Counted from the first letter of the stretch, positions 53,575 through 63,904 are shown. The stretch is 64,000 bases of DNA from Agrobacterium tumefaciens str. B6 (GCF_001541315.1 NZ_LMVK01000001.1:434001-498000), one strand, 5' to 3'. Program-made: numbers and translations. Notes: generated by a model not told the origin, from the sequence alone.

Positions 53575-54939
53575 TTAAGAAAGCCCGCCCAGAGCCGTCT
53601 GCTTCAGCTTCACATCGGGCACCTCGGTGAAGGTAAGGTCACCGCGCCCGAAATAGGATTTCTGGTTGGTCGCGGACCAGTCGTTGCAGACCAGCTTGTA
53701 GCGCTCTTTCTTCCCGGGCTTCTCCGGCATGGCGTAGAGATAGTCGCCGGTACGTGCGGCGAGCGGAATGTCGCCATCCTGGTTGCATCGTTTGAGGATT
53801 TGCGCCAGCGCCTCGCCGTCCACTTCCGTGACCATCAGCTTGCCGTCGAAACGCAGCGAGGCGTTGAAATCATAACGGCGAATATCGCCCTCAGGTAGGC
53901 CCGCGCCGAAGGAGGTGTGGCCGACGAAACCGACATCTGCGCCGGTTTTTGCGGCGATAAGCTGCGCCACATGGCGGCCCGCCTCGTCGACGGTCATCGC
54001 CTTCGCCGATTTGCCGACAACTTCCCGTTCTTCCGCAGTCAGGTGTTTTTCAAGCGTCTGCTCGATCAGGGCCTTGAGGGCAGGGGATGCGGGAGCGCCG
54101 CGATCGATGGCGATCGTCTCGATGGCCGCAGCCTTGCCGGGAGCCGCAAAGGTCGCCACCGTCATGGAGGTGCACCATGAGCCGGTGTGGACATAGCGGG
54201 TAGCACCCTGTTCATGCACGAAGTTCAGATGGTCATGGCCGCCGACAAGCAGGGTGCCATCCGGCAGCAGCGGCAGGATATCGCGGTCTGCGACGACGCC
54301 GGCATGGCTGAGAACGATGTTGATCGCGTCCGGTTTGACGATACCGGGAAGATTGGCCTTGGCCCACTCGACAGGCTGCGGAATGTCGAGCATTTCGCGC
54401 GTGGCCTTCGGGTAGGTGTTGATCGCATTGGTGGCGAGACCCGTGAGGATGACCTTCCGCTGGCCAACGCTCACCTCGGCACTTTCGGGCGCATAGGGTT
54501 TGCCGCTGCGCTTGTCGATGATGTTGGAAAGCACGGTGATGCCGAGCGCACGGGCGCGGCTGACGAAATTGGCAAGGTCATTGTCGATATCGGGCTCATG
54601 ATTGCCGATATTGATGACCGTGGGAGCGAGCTTGGCCAGCGCCGTGAGGAAGGTCCATTCGATCTCGCCGGCCGAACGTGTAGCCACCGCGTTGCCCAGT
54701 TCGAAAAGATCGCCATTCAGCAGGATGATGTGGGGCGCCTTGTCAGCGGCGATGCGCGTTTCGATGGCCGCGAGAAGCTGGCCGATGCGCTCATAGGCCG
54801 AATGCAGGTCGGAGATGACGATTGCACGCAGGGCCACGTCCTGCGCCATGACAGACGTTGCCGCCACCATCAGCGGCAGCATGGCGGTGCCGGCCATAAG
54901 CTTCAGCACATCGCGGCGTTTGCTTGAGAAAATCGTCAT
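53575..54939 (-). CDS. Periplasmic metallophosphatase (5'-nucleotidase-like)
   Basis: 454 residues. The N-terminus KRRDVLKLMAGTAMLPLMVA resembles a Tat signal with the twin Arg. The calcineurin-like metallophosphatase domain follows: ISDLHSAYERI, LLNGDLFELGN, NIGNHEPDID and GGHDHLNFVH provide the metal ligands. The C-terminal domain (FNASLRFDGKLMVTEVDGEA) is 5'-nucleotidase-like. Start 54939 is chosen because the signal begins there; the frame is open 29 codons upstream. Substrate unknown; a nucleotide or phosphate ester in the periplasm is likely. Confidence 0.85.
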   Translation of the reverse strand: MTIFSSKRRDVLKLMAGTAMLPLMVAATSVMAQDVALRAIVISDLHSAYERIGQLLAAIETRIAADKAPHIILLNGDLFELGNAVATRSAGEIEWTFLTALAKLAPTVINIGNHEPDIDNDLANFVSRARALGITVLSNIIDKRSGKPYAPESAEVSVGQRKVILTGLATNAINTYPKATREMLDIPQPVEWAKANLPGIVKPDAINIVLSHAGVVADRDILPLLPDGTLLVGGHDHLNFVHEQGATRYVHTGSWCTSMTVATFAAPGKAAAIETIAIDRGAPASPALKALIEQTLEKHLTAEEREVVGKSAKAMTVDEAGRHVAQLIAAKTGADVGFVGHTSFGAGLPEGDIRRYDFNASLRFDGKLMVTEVDGEALAQILKRCNQDGDIPLAARTGDYLYAMPEKPGKKERYKLVCNDWSATNQKSYFGRGDLTFTEVPDVKLKQTALGGLS

Positions 54940-55100
54940 GTCAGGCCCCATCATCCGAAACTGCGCCGTCGTCCCACGGCTGGCTGGAGAAGGCCCTATA
55001 GGGCGATCATCACAGTCGCATGACAAGTTTGACGTTTAAGATATGGGAAATAAAGCGGTTTCTGGCGGCATCCGGGTGACACCGCAAAGTAGGGTTGAAA

Positions 55101-55126
55101 GGCGAAGGCCGCATCAGGCCATCGCC
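55101..55126 (-). terminator. Hairpin downstream of edd
   Basis: GGCGA-A-GGCC (55101-55110) pairs with GGCC-A-TCGCC (55117-55126) with one mismatch over a 6-base loop, 10 bases after the edd stop. In the minus direction TTTC follows, so it is a possible but imperfect terminator of zwf-pgl-edd. Confidence 0.5.
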
Positions 55127-55135
55127 TCCACAAAA

Positions 55136-56956
55136 TCAATGGAAGAGGACGCTGGCGCCCTGATCGGCCGGGCCGGCATTGCGGCGGAAGGGGGCGAAAA
55201 GTTCGCGGCCCATGCCCCATTCATTGCCGGAGAGGTCGGCGCGCGCCGGTTCGCGTTTTGCCAGCTCGGCGGCGGAAACCAGCACCTCGAGCGAGCCGGA
55301 AATGGCGTCGAGACGGATGATGTCGCCGTCGCGGATGAGCGAGATCGGCCCGCAATCGGAAGCCTCAGGCGTAACGTGGATGGCCGCCGGCACCTTGCCG
55401 GAGGCGCCGGACATGCGCCCATCGGTCACCAGCGCCACCTTGAAGCCGCGATCCTGCAGCACGCCAAGCGGCGGCGTCAGGCGGTGCAGTTCCGGCATGC
55501 CGTTGGCCTTCGGGCCCTGGAAGCGGACGACCGCAATGAAGTCGCGGTTGAGCTTGCCATCCTTGAACGCGTCCTGAAGCTCCTGCTGATCGTTAAAGAC
55601 GATCGCCGGTGCCTCGATGATGTGGCGCTCCGGTTTGACGGCGGAAATCTTGATGACCGATTTGCCGAGATTGCCGGTCAGCATCTTCAGGCCGCCCGTC
55701 GGCTGGAACGGTGTTTCGACGCTGGAGAGAACCTTCGGATCATGGCTCTGCTCGGGGGAGGGCTGGCGGACAACTGCGCCCTTCTCATCAAGCATGGCAT
55801 CCACGGTGTAAGCCTCTAGCCCCTGTCCGAAGACGGTGCGCACATCGTCATGCACGAAGCCCTGTTTCAGAAGCTGCTTGATGAGGAAACCCATGCCGCC
55901 GGCGGCGTGGAAATGGTTCACATCGGCAAGACCGTTGGGGTAAACGCGGGCGAGCAGCGGCACGATGTCCGAGAGATCGGAAATATCCTGCCAGGTAAGG
56001 ATGATGCCGGCGGCGCGCGCCATGGCGATCAGATGCATGGTGTGGTTGGTGGAACCGCCCGTCGCATGCAGGCCGACGACGCCGTTGACAACAGACCTTT
56101 CATCGATCATCTCGCCGGCCGGGGTAAATTCATTGCCCTGCGCCGTAATCGCCAGTGCGCGCTTTGCAGCTTCACGCGTCAGCGCATCGCGCAGCGGCGT
56201 GCCGGGATTGATGAAGGAGGAACCGGGCATATGGAAGCCCATGATCTCCATCAGCATCTGGTTGGAATTGGCGGTGCCGTAGAAGGTGCAGGTGCCGGGA
56301 CCGTGATAGGATTTCGATTCCGCTTCCAGGAGCTCGGCGCGGCCGACCTTGCCTTCCGCATAAAGCTGGCGGATGCGCGACTTCTCGTCATTCGGCAGGC
56401 CCGATGTCATCGGGCCGGCAGGAACGAAGACGGCGGGCAGGTGACCGAAGGCGAGTGCGGCAATGACGAGGCCGGGCACGATCTTGTCGCAGACGCCGAG
56501 ATAGACGGTGGCGTCGAACATGTTATGCGACAGGCCGATGCCGGCCGCCATGGCGATGGCGTCGCGGGAAAACAGCGAAAGCTCCATGCCGGGCTGGCCC
56601 TGGGTTACACCGTCGCACATGGCGGGAACCGCGCCCGCCACCTGTGCTATGCCGCCCGCTTCTTTTGCCGCATCGCGGATGATCGCCGGGAAGGTCTCAT
56701 AGGGCTGATGCGCCGAAAGCATGTCGTTATAGGCGGTGATGATGCCGAGATTGGGAACCCGGTCGCCGGCAAGGATGTCCTTGTCGGCGGGGGAACAGAC
56801 GGCAAATCCATGCGCGAGATTGCCGCAGGACAGAACGGAACGGTGAACGCCTTTTGAAACCTGCAGCCGCAGCCGCTCGAGATAGGTCTCGCGGTAGGGC
56901 TTGGAACGTTCGACGATGCGGGCGGTGATGGCCTGAATGCGGGAATCGGCGGACAT
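55136..56956 (-). CDS. edd: Phosphogluconate dehydratase (Entner-Doudoroff)
   Basis: Converts 6-phosphogluconate to KDPG in the cytoplasm as an iron-sulfur enzyme of the IlvD/Edd family. 606 residues, normal length. Typical stretches: [40 protein letters not shown] with a cluster-binding Cys, [20 protein letters not shown], and [20 protein letters not shown] near the end. It is 125 bp downstream of pgl. The aldolase gene eda is not in this window. Confidence 0.96.
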   Translation of the reverse strand: MSADSRIQAITARIVERSKPYRETYLERLRLQVSKGVHRSVLSCGNLAHGFAVCSPADKDILAGDRVPNLGIITAYNDMLSAHQPYETFPAIIRDAAKEAGGIAQVAGAVPAMCDGVTQGQPGMELSLFSRDAIAMAAGIGLSHNMFDATVYLGVCDKIVPGLVIAALAFGHLPAVFVPAGPMTSGLPNDEKSRIRQLYAEGKVGRAELLEAESKSYHGPGTCTFYGTANSNQMLMEIMGFHMPGSSFINPGTPLRDALTREAAKRALAITAQGNEFTPAGEMIDERSVVNGVVGLHATGGSTNHTMHLIAMARAAGIILTWQDISDLSDIVPLLARVYPNGLADVNHFHAAGGMGFLIKQLLKQGFVHDDVRTVFGQGLEAYTVDAMLDEKGAVVRQPSPEQSHDPKVLSSVETPFQPTGGLKMLTGNLGKSVIKISAVKPERHIIEAPAIVFNDQQELQDAFKDGKLNRDFIAVVRFQGPKANGMPELHRLTPPLGVLQDRGFKVALVTDGRMSGASGKVPAAIHVTPEASDCGPISLIRDGDIIRLDAISGSLEVLVSAAELAKREPARADLSGNEWGMGRELFAPFRRNAGPADQGASVLFH

Positions 56957-57081
56957 GGGCGTTCATCCTGTTCGTTGGTCGGCAACCGGCGTTCCGGGAG
57001 GTGAGCGGCCGGTTGTCGTGTTTCAGTCTTCATGTCTTCGGGCGCTTGTCGCGGGGCCGCAGAGGCGGCAACCGCGTTGGC

Positions 57082-57780
57082 TCATGGCGCCCAGTATATA
57101 TCCACAGGCGTCTCGGCCCGGTTCAGCACGGCGCGGATCGGCATTTCATCCTCATCCTCGCCAGACTGCGCCTTCTCCAGCGTCGCCTTCTTGGCCGCAC
57201 CTTCGATATGCAGCACGAGGAAATCGGCATCGTGCAGGCTGGAGAAGTTGAAGGTCAACCGCTCCTCTCCCGCATTCTCCGCCGCCATGGTCAGGACGCC
57301 GCGCGGTTCATCAAGGTCGAGCGCTTCGTAGAGATTGTCTCCACCGGGGAAGAACGATGCCGTATGGCCATCCGTTCCCATGCCGAGAATGACGACATCG
57401 AAGGGATCGCAGATCGCCTCGGTCTTGACGGTCGCAAGCGTCGCCGCATCCTCGGGCGAGGCCGCCGGCTGGAACAGCGGCACGAAATAGGCCGACTTCG
57501 CCTTGTCCTGCAGCAGGTTCTCCGCAACGAGACGGTGGTTCGAACGGTCGCTTTCCGGTGGCACGAAACGTTCGTCCACCAGCGTCACGCTGATATTCGG
57601 CCAGTCGAGATCGTGTTTGGAAAGCGCCTGAAAGAACAGCTTGGGCGTCGAACCGCCGGATACGGCGATGCTCGCCGTACCGCGATCCTTCGTTGCCGCA
57701 TCAAGGCGTTTGGCAACCTCCACCGCAAGCGCGGTTGCCAGTTCGGCGGCGGTGTCGAAGACGTGGATCGTTTCGCTCAT
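57082..57780 (-). CDS. pgl: 6-phosphogluconolactonase
   Basis: Hydrolyses 6-phosphogluconolactone made by Zwf. 232 residues from MSETIHVFDTAAELATALAV (GAGGG about 8 bases upstream; the frame is open 14 codons further). Motifs SIAVSGGSTPKLFFQAL, TLVDERFVPPESDRSNHRLV and ILGMGTDGHTASFFPG are typical. It is 10 bases after zwf, so the two are surely co-transcribed. Confidence 0.96.
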   Translation of the reverse strand: MSETIHVFDTAAELATALAVEVAKRLDAATKDRGTASIAVSGGSTPKLFFQALSKHDLDWPNISVTLVDERFVPPESDRSNHRLVAENLLQDKAKSAYFVPLFQPAASPEDAATLATVKTEAICDPFDVVILGMGTDGHTASFFPGGDNLYEALDLDEPRGVLTMAAENAGEERLTFNFSSLHDADFLVLHIEGAAKKATLEKAQSGEDEDEMPIRAVLNRAETPVDIYWAP

Positions 57781-57790
57781 CGGTGCGCCC

Positions 57791-59266
57791 TCAATCGGCA
57801 TCGTGCCAGGTGCGACCGTCACGCTCGATCAGTGCGATCGAGCCGCTCGGGCCCCAGGTGCCAGCGGTATAACCCTGCACGCCCTGTCCCAGCTCTTCCC
57901 AGCTCTTGAGAATGGGATCGATCCAGTCCCACGCGGCCTCGACCTCGTCGCGGCGCATGAACAGCGTCTGGTTGGAGCGGATGGTGTCCATCAACAGCCG
58001 CTCATAGGCATCGGGGCTGCGTACGTTGAAGGCTTCGGCAAAGCTCATGTCCAGCGAAACCTGACGCAGGCGCATGCCGCCCGGGCCGGGGTCCTTGATG
58101 AGGAGCGACTGTTTGACGCCTTCATCCGGCTGCAGGCGAATGACCAGCTTGTTGGCCTCGATCTTGCCGGCCGCATCGTCGAAGATCGAATGCGGGATCT
58201 GCTTGAAGGTGACGACGATTTCCGAAACGCGGGTCGCAAGTCGCTTGCCGGTGCGGATGTAGAAGGGAACGCCGGCCCAGCGCCAGTTGGCGATTTCAGC
58301 TTTGATGGCGACAAAGGTTTCGGTGTTGGAAACGCCGCCTTCGAGCTCTTCCAGATAGCCCTTGACCGGGCCACCTGCGGAAGCGCCAGCGCGGTACTGG
58401 CCGCGCACAGTCAGCTTTTCGACGTTGCTGGTGTCGATCGGCTTCAGCGAGCGCAGGACCTTCAGCTTCTCGTCGCGCACCGCCTCCGATTTCATGGAAG
58501 CGGGCGGTTCCATGGCGACGAGGCAAAGCAATTGCAGAATGTGGTTCTGCACCATGTCGCGCAGCGCGCCGGCCTTGTCGTAATAACCGGCGCGGCCTTC
58601 GAGGCCCACCGCTTCGGCAACGGTGATCTGGACGTGGTCGATATGGGCGGAATTCCACAGCGGCTCATAAAGCGCGTTGGCGAAACGCAGCGCCATCAGG
58701 TTCTGCACCGTCTCCTTGCCGAGATAGTGGTCGATACGGAAGATCTGCTCTTCCTTGAAGACGTGACCGATCGTGTCGTTGAGTTCCTGGGCAGAGGCCA
58801 GATCGCGGCCGATCGGCTTTTCAACGACGATGCGGGTCGAGCGGGTGATCAGCTTGTGTTCGCGGATCTTGTCGGCGATATCGCCGAAAATGCCCGGCGC
58901 GACAGCCAGATAGAAGGCGCGCACGCGCTCCTTGCCTTCGTCCAGCAGCTTCTTCAGCACGTCCCAGCCATTGTTGCCCTTGGCATCAACAGGCACGTAG
59001 AAAAGCCTGTTCAGGAACACGGCAACCTGTGCGTCGTCATATTCGCCGGCCTTCAGGTGCTCTTTCAGAGCGTCCTGCGCGAATTTGCGATATTCCTCAT
59101 GGGTCATGACCGAACGCGACGCACCGATGATGCGGGTCGGCTCCGTGAACTGGCCTTCGACCTGCCGGTGATAAAGGGCCGGCAGAAGCTTGCGCTCGGC
59201 AAGATCGCCCGTGCCGCCGAAAACGACACAATCAAAAGGTTCAACAGGAATGATCTGACTGCTCAT
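57791..59266 (-). CDS. zwf: Glucose-6-phosphate 1-dehydrogenase
   Basis: Oxidises glucose-6-phosphate with NADP, the entry to the Entner-Doudoroff and pentose-phosphate routes. 491 residues from MSSQIIPVEPFDCVVFGGTG. The dinucleotide motif GGTGDLAERKLLPALY is at about residues 17-32, the catalytic RIDHYLGKE at about 170-180. ATG 59266 has GAGAG 6-11 bases upstream; 59287 is less likely. First gene of zwf-pgl-edd, the standard rhizobial order for glucose breakdown. Confidence 0.97.
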   Translation of the reverse strand: MSSQIIPVEPFDCVVFGGTGDLAERKLLPALYHRQVEGQFTEPTRIIGASRSVMTHEEYRKFAQDALKEHLKAGEYDDAQVAVFLNRLFYVPVDAKGNNGWDVLKKLLDEGKERVRAFYLAVAPGIFGDIADKIREHKLITRSTRIVVEKPIGRDLASAQELNDTIGHVFKEEQIFRIDHYLGKETVQNLMALRFANALYEPLWNSAHIDHVQITVAEAVGLEGRAGYYDKAGALRDMVQNHILQLLCLVAMEPPASMKSEAVRDEKLKVLRSLKPIDTSNVEKLTVRGQYRAGASAGGPVKGYLEELEGGVSNTETFVAIKAEIANWRWAGVPFYIRTGKRLATRVSEIVVTFKQIPHSIFDDAAGKIEANKLVIRLQPDEGVKQSLLIKDPGPGGMRLRQVSLDMSFAEAFNVRSPDAYERLLMDTIRSNQTLFMRRDEVEAAWDWIDPILKSWEELGQGVQGYTAGTWGPSGSIALIERDGRTWHDAD

Positions 59267-59403
59267 ATCGATTCTCTCGATCTTCAAGGGTTGGGGGCAT
59301 CAATAATCTAATCGATTTAAAAATGCCAGACTCAGTTATGTGAAATTATGAATTTTGCTTCCGCCAACTCGCCCGCCGCCGGTAACAGTCTATAAACATT
59401 GCC

Positions 59404-60690
59404 CTAAAACCTGTCTCGCAGCGCGTACCACGAGAGCGCCAGGAAAAGCAGCGGCGCACGCAGCGATGCCCCGCCGGGGAAAGACGGCACCTTCAGCCGT
59501 GCGAAGGGCGCCAGCATGTCCTTTTTGCCGAGAACCAGATCGGCATAGAGCTTGCCGCAATAATTCGACAGCATCACCCCATGGCCAGAATAACCGCCGA
59601 TGGAAGTGACGCCGGGCATGACGTCGCGCACGAAGACCTTGCGCGGCAGGGTAATGCCGACGGAGCCGCCCCAGGAATGGGTGATTTCGACAGCCTTCAG
59701 CTCGGGATAAATCTCGGCGATCTGCCGGCGGATATGGCTGGAAATATCGCGTGGCGCATCGGCCGTATAGGCCTCGCGCCCGCCGAACAGCAGCCGGTTG
59801 TCAGCCGTCTTGCGGAAATAACGCACCACGAAGCGGGAATCGGCGACCGCTTCCTTGCCGGGGATGATATCAGGATAGGCGTCGAGCGGTGCGGTGGCGC
59901 CGATGAAGGAGCGGATCGGCATGATGTGGGCGGCCGTTACCGGTTCCAGATTGCCAATATAGGCATTGGTGGCGATCAGTACCCGCGGCGCGGTGATCGT
60001 GCCGAAGGGCGTCTCGATGATGGTCTTGCCGCCCGCCTGCCGGATGGACTTGGCGGGGGTCATCTCATAAATGGCGGCACCTGCCGCTTGCGCCGCCTTC
60101 GCCAGCCCGACCAGCAGCTTCAGCGGGTGAATGTGGCCGGTGCCGGTGTCGCGCGTGCCGCCGAAATAATGGGTGGAGCCGACGCGTTTGCGCGCTTCAC
60201 CACGCTCCATATAGGAAATATGCGGATAGCCGTAGCGATTGTTCATCGCGTCCGCGCTTCTGCGATAATCGTCCTCGTAAGCCGCCTTGTGCGCCACATA
60301 GAGCTGCCCCGGCAGATATTCCATGTCGATGCCGCGGCTGCTTGCGAAATCGCGCACGTAATTCTTGGCGTCCTCGGCAATGTCGAACAGCAGCTTCGAT
60401 TGCTCGAAGCCGATCTCGGCCTCCATTTCGTCCGGAAAGGAGCGCTGGCCGGTGCCGAACTGGCCGCCGTTGCGGCCGGAAGCGCCATCACCAAAACGAT
60501 GCGCCTCGATGAGGGCGACGGAGACGCCGTTTTCGGCGAGGTTACAGGCGGCCTGAAGGCCGGTATAACCGCCGCCGATGATCGCGACATCAACTTGCTT
60601 CGATCCATCGAGGGCAGGATAGTCCGGCCGCTCGCCGACGGTTGCCTGATACCAGGAAATTCCCGGCGCAATCGGGCTTTGCCATGTCAT
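59404..60690 (-). CDS. FAD-dependent oxidoreductase, gamma-glutamylputrescine oxidase type
   Basis: 428 residues of the DAO family. The FAD-binding motif VAIIGGGYTGLQAACNLAEN is at about residues 34-53, then GASGRNGGQFGTGQRSF and, near the C-terminus, TSIGGYSGHGVMLSNYCGKL. It follows a glutamine synthetase-like gene after 12 bases, the puuA-puuB combination in which polyamines are glutamylated and then oxidised. The substrate is inferred from this pairing; other secondary amines or amino acids are possible. Confidence 0.85.
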   Translation of the reverse strand: MTWQSPIAPGISWYQATVGERPDYPALDGSKQVDVAIIGGGYTGLQAACNLAENGVSVALIEAHRFGDGASGRNGGQFGTGQRSFPDEMEAEIGFEQSKLLFDIAEDAKNYVRDFASSRGIDMEYLPGQLYVAHKAAYEDDYRRSADAMNNRYGYPHISYMERGEARKRVGSTHYFGGTRDTGTGHIHPLKLLVGLAKAAQAAGAAIYEMTPAKSIRQAGGKTIIETPFGTITAPRVLIATNAYIGNLEPVTAAHIMPIRSFIGATAPLDAYPDIIPGKEAVADSRFVVRYFRKTADNRLLFGGREAYTADAPRDISSHIRRQIAEIYPELKAVEITHSWGGSVGITLPRKVFVRDVMPGVTSIGGYSGHGVMLSNYCGKLYADLVLGKKDMLAPFARLKVPSFPGGASLRAPLLFLALSWYALRDRF

Positions 60691-60702
60691 GCTCGTGGTT
60701 CC

Positions 60703-62094
60703 TCACACGTTGAGAAGCAGGAACTCGCGCTCCCAGGGGCTGATGACCTGCATGAAGGTCTCGAACTCCCCGCGTTTCAGGCCCGCATAAAGGCCCACGA
60801 ATTCATGGCCAAACACCCGCTCGAACTGTTCTTCGCCTGCCAGCAGCGCCACGGCCTCCAGAAGCCCGCGCGGCAGGTCGATGGAGCCTTCATTGGCCGT
60901 CTCGGCGGTTGGTTCGGTCGGTTCGATATTGTTGACGATGCCGAGCCAGCCGCAGCCGAGCGAGGCGGCAAGCGCGAGGTAGGGATTGGCGTCCGAACTC
61001 GGCAGGCGGTTTTCGACGCGCCGCGCCTGCGGGCCGGAAATCGGCACGCGGAAGGCGGTCGTGCGGTTGTCGTAACCCCAGGCATTGTTGACCGGGCAGG
61101 CCATATCAGGCGTCAGGCGGCGATAGGAATTCACATAGGGCGCGAGCATGACAAGCGCGTTCGGAACGTAACGCTGCATGCCGCCGACGAAGGAGAAGAA
61201 CTCCTTGGAAGGGCCGCCATCCTTGTTCGAGAAAATATTGCGGCCGCTGTCGATTTCCACCACCGACTGGTGAATATGCATGGCAGAACCCGGCTGGCCC
61301 TGCATCGGCTTGGCCATGAAGGTGGCGTAGATGCCGTGCTTCAGCGCCGCCTCGCGGATGGTGCGCTTGAACAGGAAAACCTGATCGGCAAGCTCGATGG
61401 GGTCGCCGTGGCGCAGGTTGATCTCCAGCTGCGCCGGGCCTTCCTCGTGGATGAGCGTGTCGATCTCGAGGCCCTGCTTTTCCGAGAAGTGATAGATATC
61501 GTCGATCAGCTCGTCGAACTCGTTGATGCCGGCGATGGAATAGCTCTGCCCGCCGACAATGGAGCGGCCGGACCGGCCCTTCGGCGGATGCAGCGGATAA
61601 TCCGGGTCGTCATTCATGGCGACGAGGTAGAATTCGATTTCGGGTGCGACGACCGGCTTCCAGCCCTTTTCCGTATAAAGCGACAGCACGTTCTTCAGCA
61701 CGTTGCGCGGCGTATAGGGGACGAAATTGCCTTCCGCATCCACGACGTCGCAGATCACCTGCGCGGTCGGGTCGCTCTCCCACGGCACGACGGAGAGTGT
61801 GGAAAGATCAGGCACCAGCTTCAGGTCGCTGTCGCGCGGCTCGTAACGGAAATTCGCGGTCTCATCAGGATATTCGCCTGAAATCGTATGGCGGTAGAGC
61901 GCGGAGGGCAGGGCAAGCGAGGTGTCGCCCGTGAACTTTGCCGTCGGCATCATCTTGCCGCGCGCAACGCCGGCAAGATCGGGGGTGATGCATTCTATGT
62001 CTTCGATACCGCGCGCCCTCAGCCATTGCGCGGCTTCGCGCCAGGAGGAAACGCCACGGGTGGAGGAGAGGTCGAGGGGAGGTGTCTTTGCCAT
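60703..62094 (-). CDS. Glutamine synthetase family protein, gamma-glutamylpolyamine synthetase type
   Basis: 463 residues from MAKTPPLDLSSTRG (AGG about 6 bases upstream of 62094; the frame continues 15 codons). Catalytic glutamine synthetase motifs are present: VVAPEIEFYLVAM, EEGPAQLEINLRHGDPI and GSAMHIHQSVVEIDSG. The sequence is of the PuuA-like class, not GlnA: there is no C-terminal adenylylation Tyr motif that I can see. Paired with the DAO gene downstream, so polyamine or amine utilisation is the likely role. Confidence 0.85.
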   Translation of the reverse strand: MAKTPPLDLSSTRGVSSWREAAQWLRARGIEDIECITPDLAGVARGKMMPTAKFTGDTSLALPSALYRHTISGEYPDETANFRYEPRDSDLKLVPDLSTLSVVPWESDPTAQVICDVVDAEGNFVPYTPRNVLKNVLSLYTEKGWKPVVAPEIEFYLVAMNDDPDYPLHPPKGRSGRSIVGGQSYSIAGINEFDELIDDIYHFSEKQGLEIDTLIHEEGPAQLEINLRHGDPIELADQVFLFKRTIREAALKHGIYATFMAKPMQGQPGSAMHIHQSVVEIDSGRNIFSNKDGGPSKEFFSFVGGMQRYVPNALVMLAPYVNSYRRLTPDMACPVNNAWGYDNRTTAFRVPISGPQARRVENRLPSSDANPYLALAASLGCGWLGIVNNIEPTEPTAETANEGSIDLPRGLLEAVALLAGEEQFERVFGHEFVGLYAGLKRGEFETFMQVISPWEREFLLLNV

Positions 62095-62262
62095 GGTTGC
62101 CTGTTTCTTCGGGCGGAGCATGGTTTTCTTCGGGGGCATGTATCACCGGGTCTGTGTTTCGACTGGCGCCATCATAACCGTAGTTTGGCAATTGGCGAGG
62201 GGGAAAGCGCCATTGACAAGCGGCGGCACTTCGAAAAGAGGAAAGGAAACGGATCGGATGGA

Positions 62263-63447
62263 ATGATGACAGAGAAATGTGACGTGCTGATTTTGGGGGC
62301 GGGCGCCGCCGGCATGATGTGCGCCATCCGCGCCGGCCAGCGCGGCCGCTCCGTCATAATTCTCGACCACGCGAAGGCGCCGGGCGAAAAGATTCGTATC
62401 TCCGGCGGCGGCCGCTGCAACTTCACCAATATCCATGCCGGGCCGAAGAATTATCTCTCCGCCAATCCGCATTTCGCCAAATCCGCTCTAGCTCGTTATA
62501 CGCCGCGCGATTTCATTGCCCTTGTCGAAAAACACCGCATCGCCTGGCATGAAAAGACGCTCGGCCAGCTTTTCTGTGACGACAGCGCCAAGGATATCAT
62601 CCGCATGCTGCTTGGCGAAATGCAGGCAGTCAATGCGAAGCTGCGGCTCGAAACGTCAGTCTCGGCCGTCACCCATGACGGCGGGCGGTTTCGCGTCACG
62701 ACATCAGGCGGCGTCATCGAGGCGGAAAGCGTCGTTGTGGCGACGGGCGGTAAGTCGATCCCGAAAATGGGCGCGACCGGTTTCGCCTACCAGATCGCCG
62801 AGCAATTCGGCCTCAAGCTCATCGAGACGCGCCCCGGCCTCGTGCCGCTGACGCTCGATCCCGCTTTGCTGGAAAAGCTGAGCCCGCTTGCCGGCGTTGC
62901 CGTTCCGGCCGAGGTTTTCCATGGCAAGACCTCGTTTGAGGAAGCACTGCTCTTCACCCATCGCGGTTTGAGCGGACCCTCGATCCTGCAAATCTCATCC
63001 TACTGGCGCGAGGGTGATGTGGTCAGCCTGAAGCTTGAGCCGCATCGCGATATAGCCGCGCTTCTGAAGCAGGCGAAACAGAAGAACGGTCGGCAGTCAC
63101 CCCAGACCGCTTTGTCGGAAATCCTGCCGAAGCGTCTTGCCCAGCATGTCGTCGAACAATCCGGCCTCACCGGCCATCTGGCCGATATGTCCGACAAGGT
63201 GCTGGCGAAGCTTGCGGGCGAGGTGCAGGACTGGCAGATCAAGCCCGCCGGTTCCGAAGGTTATCGCACGGCGGAAGTCACACTCGGCGGGGGGGATACG
63301 ACCGGCCTCGATTCCCGCAGCATGGCGGCGAAATCCGTGGCCGGGCTTTATTTCATTGGCGAATGTGTTGATGTGACCGGATGGCTCGGCGGTTATAATT
63401 TTCAGTGGGCCTGGGCTTCCGGTCAGGCGGCAGGCGAATTCGCCTGA
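62263..63447 (+). CDS. NAD(P)/FAD-dependent oxidoreductase of the HI0933 type
   Basis: 394 residues from two adjacent ATGs (62263/62266). Motifs: DVLILGAGAAGMMCAIRAGQ (FAD binding), PGEKIRISGGGRCNFTNIHA (family signature), VVVATGGKSIPKMGATGFAY and, at the end, GLYFIGECVDVTGWLGGYNF. The family's reaction is not established. It is divergent from the glutamine synthetase-like gene with a 168-bp gap. Confidence 0.93.
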   Translation: MMTEKCDVLILGAGAAGMMCAIRAGQRGRSVIILDHAKAPGEKIRISGGGRCNFTNIHAGPKNYLSANPHFAKSALARYTPRDFIALVEKHRIAWHEKTLGQLFCDDSAKDIIRMLLGEMQAVNAKLRLETSVSAVTHDGGRFRVTTSGGVIEAESVVVATGGKSIPKMGATGFAYQIAEQFGLKLIETRPGLVPLTLDPALLEKLSPLAGVAVPAEVFHGKTSFEEALLFTHRGLSGPSILQISSYWREGDVVSLKLEPHRDIAALLKQAKQKNGRQSPQTALSEILPKRLAQHVVEQSGLTGHLADMSDKVLAKLAGEVQDWQIKPAGSEGYRTAEVTLGGGDTTGLDSRSMAAKSVAGLYFIGECVDVTGWLGGYNFQWAWASGQAAGEFA

Positions 63448-63556
63448 GACCTTACCCGTTAAGACCTTGTTAACGGGCGTGGGGGCATCCTGACCAGATG
63501 CCAGCAAAGCCGGATCGCCCTATGATCCCGCTGCACATGAAGTCATGCTGGACGCC

Positions 63557-63904
63557 TTAACAGGGCATGGGTCGGTTGAGTTTTTCGTCAGGAACCCGCG
63601 CATGAACAGAACAGCACATCGCCGCCCTCACGCCATTGCCATCGCCCGCGCCGAAAGCGAGAGCCGGCAGCTGGCCTTTCGCTTGAGCCTTATCGCAGCC
63701 GGTGCTATGGCAGCCCTGATCGCCCTCTTTTATTGATCGGCGGCTCGTCGTCTTCATCAAGCCGATGACTGTGCGGAAAAACCGCCACGGCCGAGATGCC
63801 TCGGCCATATCGGCATAAAATTTCTCTTCCTGCAGAATGGCTTCGCGCCGCGTGCGCGGCTGCTGGTTTTCGATGATGGCCCGTGCTGCAAAAATCGCAT
63901 GCAT
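63557..63904 (-). CDS. Small hypothetical protein
   Basis: 115 residues from MHAIFAARAIIENQQPRTRR, with a very good ribosome site (AAGGAGA, 7 bases before ATG 63904). The first 50 residues look coding; the rest (after about LMKTTSRR) is of unusual composition (GCHSTGCDKAQAKG; AAMCCSVHARVP) and overlaps the opposite-strand membrane gene, so the 3' part may be wrong, for example through a frameshift. No family recognised. Confidence 0.5.
   Translation of the reverse strand: MHAIFAARAIIENQQPRTRREAILQEEKFYADMAEASRPWRFFRTVIGLMKTTSRRSIKEGDQGCHSTGCDKAQAKGQLPALAFGAGDGNGVRAAMCCSVHARVPDEKLNRPMPC
63602..63736 (+). CDS. Small membrane protein, 44 residues
   Basis: MNRTAHRRPHAIAIARAESE, then a membrane segment (LAFRLSLIAAGAMAALIALF, about residues 24-43). 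AGGA lies 6-10 bases before the ATG. It is antiparallel to the tail of the next feature; only one of the overlapping frames may be real in the overlap. Confidence 0.5.
   Translation: MNRTAHRRPHAIAIARAESESRQLAFRLSLIAAGAMAALIALFY

Noticed and set aside
59581..61881. 766-codon plus-strand open frame opposite the DAO and glutamine synthetase genes
   Set aside because: Antisense shadow spanning two genes, with composition typical of reversed GC-rich codons.
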